Assembly (NCBI GenBank): GCA_027186245.1
Contig: CP114487.1
Span: forward strand, 5,885,001-5,949,000
DNA from: Coriaria nepalensis
Lineage: Eukaryota; Streptophyta; Magnoliopsida; Cucurbitales; Coriariaceae
Length of the DNA stretch: 64,000 nucleotides
Reading direction: 5' to 3'
In this document: positions 13,235-24,415 of the stretch, one piece after another
Numbering within the stretch: the first letter of the stretch is position 1
How the letters are laid out: the number at the start of each line of letters is the position of its first letter
Position numbers and translations under genes: made by a program
Notes under the pieces: model-generated
Database searches by the model: none
Told to the model about the DNA's origin: nothing
Seen by the model: the letters and a program-made list of their open reading frames with translations, nothing else

Positions 13235-14674
13235 TACACTCTGGCAGATTTGCAGTCTACAACAGCTAATTTTGCTCCAGGCCGACTTCTCGGAGTGGGA
13301 TCCATTGGACGTGTTTATAGGGCTAAATATTCTGACGGAAAGGTACTCTTATCGTTGATGTATTCTGAGAAGGTATGCACTGGAAAAAGAAAATAACAGC
13401 TAAAATGAAGGGATATATGATTATCAGGTTTTAGCAGTTAAAAAGATAGATTCTTCGCTTTTCAAAGGCAGAAGAACAGAAGAATTTTCGGGAATCGTTG
13501 CAAAAATCTCAAAATTTCACCACCCAAATATTGCAGAGCTTTTCGGTTTCTGTTCGGAACAAGGGCATCAAATGTTAGTCCACGAGTACTTTCGAAACGG
13601 CTCCCTTCATGAGTTCTTGCATGCATCTGACGATTATAGCAACCCCCCTTACTTGGAATACAAGAGTCCGAATTGCTTTGGGGGCGGCTAGGGGTGTTGA
13701 GTAAGTAGTCCATATGTCTTCTCCTTAACAAATATATTAACTGCATTATTAACTCTTTCGGACTCTCAATGCGCATTCATTAGGTACCTCCATGAGATTT
13801 TTTCACCATGCTTAATTCACAAGAACATCAAGTCATCAAACATTTTGCTTGCTATATATGATTTTATCTCATCGCAGCGTATTTCAGTACGAATTATGGT
13901 TGATCTGCAACCATTTGAAAACTTGATGAAGTCGTAGTTCTTGGGTTTCTAATTTCTTTTCCTTGAAACTTACTTACTACGAAGGAAAGAGATTGGTTTC
14001 TGTTTCAGCGTACTAGCCAAAACCTTGGGTTAGGATATAATGCTCCAGAGTGCACAAACCCCTTCTGCCTATACAGTAAAGAGTGATGTCTACAGTTTTG
14101 GAGTCGTGATGTTGGAACTGCTGACAGGTCGGATGCCTTTCGACAGGTAGGATTGAAAATGTCACCTCATTAATCTCTGATGCTGTCTTACCTTCTACCG
14201 ATGAATAAGTTTAAGTTCTCTTTAACAATTGTTCCTTCAGCACAAAACCGAAAGTGGAACAATGCCTTGTTCGGTGGGCCTCTCCTCTGCTCCATGACAT
14301 GGATGCTCTAGGAAAGATGGTCGACCCGGCATTGCGGGGATTGTACCCTCCCAAGTCGCTGTCCCGCTTTGCAGATGTCATTGCTCTCTGCGTGCAAGGT
14401 AGTTGACCCCTTCCCCTTAATCGATAATCCATTCACATATAATCTTCTACATAGCTTGCTCAATAAGTCTGATTGAATGAGAAATGTTTTAGTATATAAT
14501 GTCTCGTTGTTGAAGGATCTGATGTATTCGTTTTGTTTTGTTCAGTCGGAACTTGAATTTCGGCCCCCAATGTCGGAGGTGGTGCAAGCGTTGGTAAGGT
14601 TAGTTCAACGCTCAAGTATGAACGTAAGCAAAGAGCTTGGAGCGTCTCATAGGTCGGATGACTATGATTATTGA
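13235..14674 (+). pseudogene. STRUBBELIG-receptor-family kinase, truncated and frameshifted
   Basis: This is the intracellular part of a leucine-rich-repeat receptor-like kinase of the STRUBBELIG-receptor family (SRF). Recognisable exons are 13235-13342 (YTLADLQ, glycine-loop region), 13428-13700 (VLAVKKID, the ATP-site lysine region), about 13784-13890 (YLHE, HKNIKSSNILL), 14009-14146 ([25 protein letters not shown]), 14241-14398 ([19 protein letters not shown]) and 14546-14674 (FRPPMSEVVQALVRLVQR, ending DDYDY). The signal peptide, LRR and membrane parts are missing, because retrotransposon LTR sequence lies directly upstream. Frame is broken at a C run in exon 2 near 13645 and again near 14060. 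The stretch after ILL (13850-13950), where the activation segment should lie, is not recognisable. SRF kinases are often catalytically atypical, but these breaks make a functional product unlikely. Confidence 0.85.
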
Positions 14675-15754
14675 TTTTTAGATATTTTGTGAATGGGAAA
14701 GAAACAGATTGGCAAAGAGCTTTTCTTTTTTGTGTGTTTTTCTTTTAGTCAAAGATGTTTTATTATTTTTTTGGCCAAATTAGTCAAATTTGTTTACTCC
14801 TCATTTTGTCATAAAAAGGTTGTATAAATAATTTAAATTGTAAAAAATCGTCTTTCTATCTTCTGCAACAGTATTTGGTCACGCAGTACGCAAGACAGCA
14901 TTTTTCAGTCCGTATAATTTATATGATTACCAACGGTGAACTAGAAAATTAATTCCGGCCATATACTGAGCTAAGAAAAATTAGAATGCATACTCGATCA
15001 CATTGTAAGCTATAGACAACTACATATCAAAATTACGGTGCTAATACATTTCGTCTTTCCCATCTCCTCATCCTCTCACGTCACGAAGGTTTTGTTAAAA
15101 CGTCAGAACATTTAAGTTATATTTATTGGTTAATTACTAATTAATTTAAAATTAATTAATAACAAATATAAGATATTTTATGAAACACGTATTTCGAATT
15201 AAAGAAAGTTGATTTGATAAAATAACATATGGTCTTCATTATTAATATAATACCGTGAGATATGGAAGGGTCTAGAGATGGCTTTGTTTTCGTACTCCTA
15301 AGAAAGGTTTCAGAACATATCAATATCAAGGTGGAATTCTTAAGAAGATAGGAAAAATTGATATATTTCGAAGTTAGCCGATCCTATGGCGGCAATTTTC
15401 GAGTTATGTTATGGACTCCAAAATAATGGGTTACACTCACAAAGGGATAATAAATCTGTATGCAGTTAATTATATCTTGACCAAATAAACGGTAACTTAT
15501 GAGTAAAAGGGAAAATATGAGATATTTTAAATTTGACTCATAAGTCTAAGAATGTCTCAAAGTTAATTTGAAATTAATATAACCGACCCTAAGACAGTAT
15601 ATTGATTGTTAAATTGCTTTATCGTGGTTTAGTAATAAATAATTTTATTTGTTTTAATTATAACATTCATGCATCATATTTACTATTCCGAAACATTGAT
15701 ATTAATTTCAATTATAACGAATTATGTATGTTTTATTTAATTTCAGCAATCAAC
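14675..15754. other. Spacer before the copia element; no matching 5' LTR
   Basis: This interval holds the presumed 3' flank of the kinase pseudogene, followed by AT-rich sequence. A 5' copy of the LTR seen at 19688-21529 would be expected here, but I cannot see one and I see no tRNA primer site. The copia element to the right is therefore 5'-truncated. Confidence 0.45.
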
Positions 15755-16611
15755 ATGTCTTCGATCAATAATCTCGTTACCGCATTACTAAATGACTACA
15801 AATTAACTGGTGATAATTTTATGATATGGAAATCGAACCTAAACATGGTATTAATATGCGAAAACCATAAGTTTCTCTTGACCAAGGAATGTCCTGAAGA
15901 GCTCATTGCCAATGCTGCCCGTAATGTAAGGGAAAAGTATGACAATGGGATCCAATCCAATAACAAGGTAAAATGCTACATGTTGATGAGTATGAGTGAT
16001 GTCCTTAGAAAGAAACATGAAAATCCATAGACTGCATATGAAATATTAGAGTCTCTCTAGGCCTTATTTGGGAAGCAATCCAACCAAAATCGTCATGAGG
16101 CTACTAGAACCTACATGAACACCAAAATGAAGAAAGGAGTTTCTATTAGAGATCATATTTTGAACATGATCAACATGATGTATGAGGCAGAAATATATGG
16201 CGCTACCATTGATGAGCGCACTCAAGTTAGCATCATACTTGAGTCACTCTCACCATTGATGAGCGCACTACCAACTATGTTATGAACAAGTTGCAATACA
16301 ACATGACTCAATTATTGAATGAACTGCAGACCTTTGAGACTCTTAATAAGGCGAGGTCCAAAGAGGGTGAAGAAATATTGTTGAACAAAAAGCGCCTTCC
16401 TTTTATGTTAAGAACAATAAAAGAAGGAACATCAATGAAAAGGACAAGCAGGGAAAGAAAGCCAAAAAATCACCTAAGGGCAAAGAGAACAAGAAGAAAG
16501 ACAACCCCAAGAAAAAGGAACCCAAGGGAAAGTGTTTCCATTGTGGAGTTGATGGCCATTGAAAAAGAGACTATAACAAGTATCTCTCCGAGCTGAAGGA
16601 GAAAAAGAAAT
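15755..16611 (+). pseudogene. Copia gag remnant
   Basis: The ATG at 15755 opens a gag-like protein (LTGDNFMIWKSNL, then MKKGVSIRDHILNMINMM near 16130 and NYVMNKLQYNMTQLLNELQT near 16270). A stop at 16028 and frame changes near 16260 and 16400 break it. A lysine-rich stretch leads to a zinc knuckle, CFHCGVDGHW followed by a stop in place of the next residue (near 16530-16570). Gag would form the virus-like particle in the cytosol; this copy cannot make a complete one. Confidence 0.8.
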
Positions 16612-17700
16612 GTAAATTTGATTCATGTGTTTTAGAAGGCTATTTAGTGGAAGATGATTTGTCATCTTGGATAATGGATTCAGAAGCCACTAATCATGTT
16701 TGTTCTTTTTTTTTTACAGATGATTAGTTCTTCGAGTGAGCTTGTTGTTAGGGAGGTCATGATGAGAGTTAGCAGTGGTGCAATCGTTTCAGCTGAAGTA
16801 ATGGAAGCAATCCATTTAGTTTTTAGTAATAATTATCTTATTTTGAACATTGTTTATTTTATTCTTGGATTTTGTAGAAATTTGATTTCATTATCTATGT
16901 TGCATGAATAGAATTTTGATATTTTTTTTAGTAATAATGAGATTATTATTTCTAAAAAAGATTTCGATATTTGTGATGCAAAACAAACTAATTGACTCTA
17001 TTTATTTACACCAAATGAAAGATCGTTAAATAATTCATAATTATTTAAAGTAGAAAATCCTAAATCTCTCAAACGACAAAAAGTTTCTCAAAGTGATGAT
17101 ACGTATCTTTGGCATCTTCGGTTAGGACATATCGATCTTGATAAGATAAATGGGTTAGTAAAGGATGGTCCTTTAAGAGAGCTAACTGTCGACACTCTTC
17201 CTGTTTTTGAATCGTGTCTAGAAGGAAAGATGACTAAGAGACCTTTCTCAGCAAAGGGAAAAAAAAGCCAAAGAACCTCTTCAGTTAGTACATAGCGACA
17301 TATATAGTCCTATAAATGAACAAGCAAGAGGTGGTTATAAATATTTCATCACCTTCATTGATGATTATTCTAGACGTGGATACTTATACCTAATGCAAAG
17401 GAAATCTGAAACTTTTGGAAAGTTCAAAGAATTTCGAGCAGAAGCTGAAAAACAAATAGATAGATCACTTAAAATGCTTCGATCGGATCGAGGAGGTGAA
17501 TACCTTGATTTTGAGTTCAAAGATTATTTGCTGGAGCATATAATTATATCCCAACTCACAGCACCTGGAACACCATAGCAGAATGGTGTTGCAGAGAGAA
17601 GAAACAAAACCTTATTGGATATGGTTAGGTTAATATTAAGCTACTCATCAGTACCACTCACGTTTTGGGATATGCACTTCAAACCGTGACATATATTTTG
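16612..17700 (+). pseudogene. Copia protease and integrase remnant
   Basis: The protease site near 16670-16710 reads W-I-M-D-S-E-A-T-N-H, so the usual Asp-Ser-Gly triad has Glu in place of Gly. A GAG-pre-integrase segment follows at about 17100-17260 (YLWHLRLGHIDLDKI). The integrase core (17330-17650) shows FITFIDDYSR, LRSDRGGEY, QLTAPGTP and NGVAERRNKTLLDM, covering the catalytic acidic positions. Stops at 17575 and elsewhere interrupt it. It is recognisable but inactive. Confidence 0.8.
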
Positions 17701-18179
17701 AACATAGTTCCATCTAAGTCTGTAAAAATGACATTTTTAGAGTTATGAAATGACACTAAACCTAGTTTACGCCATTTTCACATATGGGGATGTCCAACAC
17801 ACGTGTTGAAATCCAAGACTGGGAAGTTGGACTCACAATTTGAAGTTTCCATATTCATTAGCTATTCTCCCGACATAAGGGAAGGTTACTTTTATAGTCA
17901 TAGTGAGAAAAAAAGTGTTTGTGACGACAAATGCAACCATTCTCGAACATGACTATATGACAAACTATAAACCTCATAGTAAGGTAGTATTGGAGGAATT
18001 GAATTTTGATCAGATCAGACCATCTCAATCACCACCTGATGAACGATAATATTAGGAGACCACCAAACCTAGTCAGAACACCCTAGTAGGTCGTCGTAGT
18101 GGGAGGATTGTGAGACAACTCATTTGCTGTGAACACGAGGCACATGTTCTAGTGTCAGACACTAACTAGGATGATCCGT

Positions 18180-19672
18180 TGACTTTTAAGGAAGCAATGG
18201 ATGATACTGACAAAGATGAATGCCAAGATGCAATGAACCAAGAAATGGAATCTATGTATTCCAATTCTATTTGGGAACTTGTAAATCTACCTGAAGATGT
18301 CAGGCCCATTGGATGTAAATGAGTCTACAAGAAGAAAAGAGGCGTATATGGGAAAGTGGAGACTTTCAAGGCATGCCTTATACCCAAAGGGAAGGAGTCG
18401 ATTATGAAGAGACTTTCTCTCTCGTAGCCATGCTAAAATCTATATGCATTCTGAATGGTTATCTTGAAGAGAGCATTTACACGACACAACCAGAAGGTTT
18501 TGTACAAAAAGGCCAACAACAAAAGGTTTGCAAGGTGCTTAGATCCATTTATGGATTGAAGCAAGCCTTTAGATCTTAGAACCTAAGGTTTGATGAGACT
18601 ATTAAGAAGTATGGGTTTGAGCAAAATATTGACGAACCAAATTTCTATAAAAACATTAAAGATAAGAAGGTGGTCTTCTTAGTTCTTTATTTTGATGATA
18701 TTTTACTCATTGGGAATGATGTAGAAATATTGTCTAACGTAAAAAATGGTTAGCCAAGCAATTCCAAATGAAAGATTTGGGAGAATCAAGTTATGTTCTA
18801 GGAATCCATATCCTAAGGAATAGGAAAAACAAATTTTTGCTACTGTCTCAAGCTTTTTATATAGATAAGATGATAACTCAATTCTCAATGCAAAACTCCA
18901 AAAAAGATTAATTATCGACTAGAATGGAGTAGTTATTTCTAAAGAGCCGTGTCTAAAGACATCTCAAGAAGAAGATGAGATGAAACGAACTCCCTATGCC
19001 TTAACTATAGGCAGTTTTACGTACGCCATGCTATGTACAAGACTTGGCATTTGTTATGCAGTAGAGATAGTTAGTCGTTATCAATCAAATTTAGGTTTAG
19101 AACATTGGATAATGGTAGAGAATATTCTCAAGTATCTTCGGAAAACGAGAGACTATATGTTTGTTTATTCATGTGGAGACCTGAACCCCACTGAATACAC
19201 TAATTCTGATTTTCAATTAGATAGAGATAGTCGAAAATCAACTTCTAGATCAGTGTTCACATTTGGTGGGGGAACTATAGTCTGGAGAAGTATCAAACAA
19301 TCTAGTATTGCAGATTCTACCAAGGAAGACGAATATATAGCGGGTTGTGAAGCTATGAAAGAAGCGATTTGGCTTAGAAAGTTCTATACGGATCTAAAAG
19401 TTTTTTCATATATGGATAAGCCACTAGTCCTTTACTGTAACAATAGTGGAGCAGTGGCTAATTCAAAAGAACTGATGAGTCATAAGAGGGGCAAGCACAT
19501 AAAGGGGAAATATCATCTCATCAGAGAGATAATATGTCGAGGTGACGTGACAGTTATGAAGATAGTATCGGAACAGAACCTTGTATATCCGTTCACCAAG
19601 ACACTTCCAGCAAAGTCTTTTGAGGATCATGTACACAATTTAGGGATAAGAGAGCTGCCTCACTTGCTTTAA
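18180..19672 (+). pseudogene. Copia reverse transcriptase and RNase H remnant
   Basis: Recognisable parts are YTQREGVDYEETFS (near 18380), NGYLEESIYTTQPEGF (near 18460), LRSIYGLKQA (near 18540) and the catalytic motif region LYFDDILLIGND (near 18690), with Phe in place of the usual Val in YVDD. Between LKSI and NGYLEE about 35 residues are missing, including the first catalytic aspartate. From 18980 to 19672 the RNase H part is open for 230 codons and includes IKQSSIADST, EDEYIAGCEA and HKRGKHIKGKYHLIREI. The missing palm segment rules out activity. Confidence 0.85.
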
Positions 19673-19687
19673 GGTCAAGTTGGAGTT

Positions 19688-21529
19688 TGTTGGGCAGGAT
19701 GCCCTGAAAGCATGTGAGTATTGTTTCAACAAAATTAATTAAAGTCACATTTTTCTATATATAATTGTTGTGAATGTATTATTATCGAATAATATGAATA
19801 AATATCAGAAAATTTTAAATTCATTAATGTGACCATAATCATGTATTAGTGCAGAAGGATTAAGATTATAGATAATAAATTAAATTGTCTGCAACATTTT
19901 AAAGTATGGAATATTTAATATAGTGGTTGCTAGTACTATCCGCTAGCATTAAGAATGCATGTGATCTGGATCTGGATCACTGATGTAGATAGACATCTTA
20001 GTGAATATGCTTTATATAATTGGATTATATAGGACATGACTTGATATGAGTTAATTCTTTATTAAAATACTGTTTACCATAAAAAATTAAATTCATATCA
20101 ATCGATAATCATACGCAGATCAATTTGAATCTTCTATAGTCATGAACTCCTGTTTATGTCAACTAGATCTCTTGATTCACTTGCCACAGTTTGTTTGTAA
20201 ATTAGACTAAAGACTTTTGTTTTGGAGATTCATTGGGATAAGTGGCTGGGAATATGATTTACAGATATGAAATCCAAAATTTCTTCAAAGAAGATTGTAT
20301 ATTAGTTCACTTAAGAGTTAATTATGGAACTGAATGGTTTTGAGCTCAAATTTATAGTCAAGTTATAAATTGACCGTTCACTAGTGAATCAATAATACTC
20401 AAGGATAAAAAGATAATTATAGGGGTAAAATAGTAAATTAGACCAGTTTTAATTATAAATCAATTTTTGGAGGATTGAATGCATGAAATGATTATATCAA
20501 TAGACTACTAGAGATTGCCCAGTAAATATGTTCAATAATTGCAAATATGTAATCTCATATTTTTAGTAGAATAATATTGAGATTAATAAATTAAGATTTA
20601 TTAGATCAAAGAGTATGATTAATAATCTAAATTATTGGAGCTTGGAATTATAGGTCTATGGTCTCCAGGTTGCCTCTATAAAACACTGCATATAGTAAGA
20701 ATGACAAAGGTTGAAAAAATACTTATTTGCAAGAAAATAGTTTTCTGGGGAAAATTTGTAATTATGAGATAATTTGTGTTAGTTAATTAAAATATGTATT
20801 TAAATGGTGAAATTTGGAATTATTTAATTAAATAATAATATATTTGATTTTGAATTCAATATATTATATATAATATTAATTTAATATAAAGATTAAGTAA
20901 GTCAAATTTAGAATAGTTTGATAAACTAATTTAAAATTCAAATAAGATATTCTTTTTATTTAAAATAGATGAGATTCTATTTTAAATAATATTTGAATAG
21001 GTTTCACTAAATCAAATGTGTGATGTAGTTTAAAACATATAAAATTTTATTTTGTAAGATTTGATTTTATCAAATATATCATTAAACTGATGATGTGATT
21101 TAAAATAGTTAATACTCTATTTTAAATAAGATTTAAAGAGAATTAATCATATCAAAGATATCATCTGATGATCATCTTATCATGATTGAATTATTAGTTC
21201 AATTAATTTAAAGAGTTTAAATTATTCAAAATACCTAATGGAGTTCTATAAATACATTTCATTGTAATTAATTTAAATGTTTTTTCCAGTAGAGATTTTT
21301 TTGAGAGAAATCGTGTCATATCTACGTACTTACACACGTTCCATTGTGTTGAGGATCAACTTCGAAGATTATGGTGTGAGTCTTAACGATCGATTCACGC
21401 AGGCAAATGCATGACCTTTTCATATTAATGTAAGATTAATTTATATGTATATAAAGGATCCCTACAACATTTTTTAAAATTTTTTTGTTATACACTAGGA
21501 CCAATTGTTCACTTCCGCCTTTTCCAACA
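19688..21529 (+). repeat. 3' LTR of the copia element
   Basis: It starts TGTTGGGCAGG shortly after the RNase H stop and ends TTTTCCAACA, so the ends form the short inverted TGTTGG/CCAACA expected of this LTR type. It is about 1,842 bp. The interior has diverged short repeats of a TTTAAAATA...TATTTTAAAT motif around 20930-21180. The right boundary coincides with the start of unrelated minus-strand copia sequence. Confidence 0.75.
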
Positions 21530-21534
21530 AATAG

Positions 21535-22745
21535 ATGAAAAAGATGTGATGAGCATGGAATCAAATCTAATAAGTACTAAAAATGATATCTCATACGGTG
21601 ACTAGTAGTATCCAAAATCCAACCATAAAAAAATTGATCGGTCAAAAAACATTGAGATATATCTGCGTGTGTTGTGGCTAAGAGCGATAGTAGGAGCAAA
21701 ATCTTGTTTTGATTAAGAAGTTCCAAGAGTTGCTGATATTGAGTTACAGACAGATTAGGGAGAGCAGTATATTTATTCCCTGTAGAAGTTTCTGCAACAA
21801 CCTGAGTTACATTAACAACGGGCGTTTTCTGAAAGAAAGGTTTTTTGTCTTTATAATTTTTGTTTGGAGGATATCTAATCAGCTTAAAGCATAATTATTT
21901 TTTGTGGCCTTTCAGATGGTAGTGGTCACACTCAGGAAAAGAAGACTTGTTCGTGAAAAATGCAGCAACATCAGTAGCTAGGTTTGAAGGATTTATATTC
22001 TCTGAATCTCATCATGAGTGAGCAAAGCATATGCTTGGCTTACGGAAGGCAATGGGCTCATATTCAGAATCTGACTTCTAAGTGGTATATATGAGTCATG
22101 AAGACCTATGGGAAATTGAATAAGCTTTTGCTGCTCTTCATGTTGTTGATAAGTAGCAGAAGTAGCACATTCACAACATGGTAGAGCAACAAAAGAGGAA
22201 TATGCATCCCATACAACCTTCATCTTGTTATAATAGCAAGAAATATCCAAAGATCCTTATGTAGTAGTAGATATGGCCTTTTGTATATTGAAAATCCTAT
22301 AACCATTTATCTTCTCAAATAGTGCCTTAAGCTTAGTCCAAAAAAGCTTAGCAAAGCTTGAATATACAATTCCATAGTAGATATCCTTAGAAAGAATGTT
22401 CATTATCAATTGAAGGACACATGCATTACATCTGTCCCAAGTTTGAGAAAGCAGAATGTTATGGATTAGACGAACACATGTTCCATTGATGAATCTAACC
22501 TTGTTTTTGGTCATCAAGACTATATCATCATAGCTCGACTCCAGACATTGTAATTTTGTGAGCCTTGGAGAATATGTGTGACTAAAACCAAACTAGACGT
22601 ATCAGATGGGTGAAGGTACAGTGGATGATTAAAATCAATGAGATTAAGAACTGGCTGAGCTACTAGAGTTATAGCTGGGGTTATAGTTGGATTTGGTATT
22701 TGATTTGAATCATCAGTTGGTTATGTATTTGTTGATATTGATAAA
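21535..22745 (-). pseudogene. Copia gag fragment of a second lineage
   Basis: Read on the minus strand from 22745 leftwards, the sequence gives a copia gag of the UBN2 type: HPLYLHPSDTSS (near 22600), GSQNYNVWSRAM (near 22550), KNKVRFINGTC (near 22500), WDRCNACVL (near 22440), and then LDISCYYNKMKVVWDAY and GLHDSYIPLRSQIL (22250-22060). A zinc-knuckle remnant of the form C-X-X-Y-H-X3-GH lies near 21940-21890. The remnant runs out just before the LTR end of the neighbouring element at 21529. Several stops break it. Confidence 0.75.
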
Positions 22746-22794
22746 GAAAGAGTGGATTAGAAATAAAAATGTTTTCCTTACTTTGATACTATTT

Positions 22795-23450
22795 TCTGAA
22801 ACATAGGAGCGATGGATTCCATTTTGATCTTTCAAAACCTTTATGTACAACATCTTATACCAAGCATTTTTCCTCTTCATAACCCGTGGCTAGGTTCTTT
22901 TGGAATAATATCAAAATATAAGACTCGACATAAAAGATACCTAGTTATTTCTAAGAATCATGTGTACTATAGCCGCTATATATTTCTAATTAATAGTTAA
23001 TATTCTCACTATTGATGATCATCCAAATGTCATGTTTAGTATACTTAAGTCTCTATGAAGCACCCACATAATTATTTTAAAGTTTCAGTAATATCAATAG
23101 TCGTGAGAATAGCCATTTTAGTCATTAAGGAGATGAACTAATAGTCTATTCGAATTATCAATATTCTTCTTAATAATTCTATGACTACAAATAATTCGTA
23201 TATTAGATTTTAGGCAACTTAAATCTCAACAAACATAATCTTTATCATGATTTCAAGTGCATAACTTAAGATGTTGGACTTTATCATAATATAAACTTAG
23301 TGTATATAATATTTTAATTCCACCATAATTAATAGGGATAATAAATAAAATGCCTTCATTTTATGAATGACAACAAGTATCTTTTGCTAATTTCGCAATA
23401 AGGTTGTATCACAAATATACTCTATTAGGTCAAAACGCGATGAGCGTGGA
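22795..23450 (-). repeat. LTR fragment of the copia-type family (copy D)
   Basis: In reverse complement it matches the first half of the LTRs at 32098-35942. The start block with TTGACCTAATAG lies near 23440, the GATAAAGT block near 23285, and a block like ATTCCAAA...TAGCC...GGTAT near 22870-22900, followed by GATCAAAATGGAATCCAT at its left end. It sits between two gag pieces of copia elements. Confidence 0.6.
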
Positions 23451-23582
23451 CATATATTTTCAGTTTGAAGGATGAATATACAAAGAACTAGTTGTATCGA
23501 CTTTAGGAAGAAGGCTCATGTATGGATCCGGTGGAATTGGAGTTGGAGTTGGACTGACTTCATTGGTAGCTTCACTTGCCAT
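23451..23582 (-). pseudogene. N-terminal copia gag fragment
   Basis: An ATG at 23582 (minus strand) opens MASEATNEVSPTPTPIPPDP and runs to SLYIHPSN followed by a stop, which resembles the LYxHPSD motif near the start of copia gag proteins. LTR copy D replaces the rest. The gag piece at 21535-22745 has its own HPSD motif, so these are probably parts of two related elements. Confidence 0.55.
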
Positions 23583-23764
23583 GGAAGTGTAATTTTTATT
23601 TTTATTTTTTTCTTTCATGTCGAAAAGTGAAATTTAACTTGAGGAGTAAACGAATTTGTCTACGACAGTAGAGAAATGAGAGAGGAATCGAGTGTTGGGT
23701 TGGTGAAAAAGAAAAAATTTCGTGGAGGGTGAGAAAGTGCAAGAAAATAGAAAAAAAATATTTT

Positions 23765-23783
23765 TCCCGCTCTGATATCCCAA
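23765..23783 (-). other. Probable tRNA primer-binding site
   Basis: On the minus strand the sequence TTGGGATATCAGAGCGGG lies just inside the probable LTR end. It is close to the plant initiator-Met tRNA primer site (TGGTATCAGAGC), with two changed or extra bases. It marks the start of the internal region of the minus-strand element. Confidence 0.55.
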
Positions 23784-23786
23784 GTT

Positions 23787-24300
23787 GGGAAGAGAAAAAG
23801 TAAAATGAATGAAAGTGATAGCTTCATTAACTCACACTAATTATATGTTCTATCTTAAGTAGCGATATAAACTATACAGTGTCACTAATTATGAGTTGGC
23901 ATACTCTATGCTAATTTCCATAATACGTGTTAAGATTTAGAAAATTCAAAATATTAAAGGATTTTGTGATTGCACTTAAGACCAAAAAATCTGTTAATGA
24001 TGGACTAGTTTGAGAAGAGAACCAACTGGTTAATTATTACAGACTAAATCTCATAAGAAATACTGCAAAAAAACCAAAAAAGGTTCCAAAAATGAAGAAT
24101 GAAATCTCAGAAGAGCTGAAAACTTGCTTAGATCCTCTCAAACAATTATCCGCTAAGATTTATAGAGAGAAAAATGTGTGAAGAGAGAGAGAGAGAGAGA
24201 GAGAGGGTGAAAAGTAACTTTATCTCATCATGTTTAATTGCATTCATTATTATTACAATTACGACTAATAATAATATATCGTCCAAGAACATTCAACACT
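23787..24300 (-). repeat. Probable 5' LTR of a minus-strand copia element
   Basis: The interval runs from a TGTTGAATG start near 24300 to a CTTCCCAACT end next to the primer site, giving about 510 bp. It contains a GA microsatellite (24183-24206). There is no second copy in the window, so the ends rest on the primer-site position and the TG start only. The outer end is about 115 bp from the stop codon of the oxidosqualene cyclase gene. Confidence 0.5.
24183..24206. repeat. (GA)n microsatellite
   Basis: About twelve GA units lie inside the probable LTR. Confidence 0.9.
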
Positions 24301-24415
24301 CAACATCATACCTTCAATTACAAGTTTTGAGATTTAAAAACTTGAAACTAAGAAAAAACAATAAATAAAAATTGGAAAAAACAAGTCACTCCTCTCTTGG
24401 ATATATTATAGCACC

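Larger units (their letters stand above)
15755..21529 (+). mobile_element. Ty1/copia retrotransposon, 5'-truncated and defective
   Basis: The copia order gag, protease, integrase, reverse transcriptase, RNase H is present on the plus strand and is followed by one LTR (19688-21529). No 5' LTR is visible. Many stops and frameshifts interrupt the polyprotein, and part of the reverse transcriptase is deleted. The right end lies directly against a gag fragment of another copia element on the opposite strand, so this element probably inserted into, or recombined with, that older element. Confidence 0.85.
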
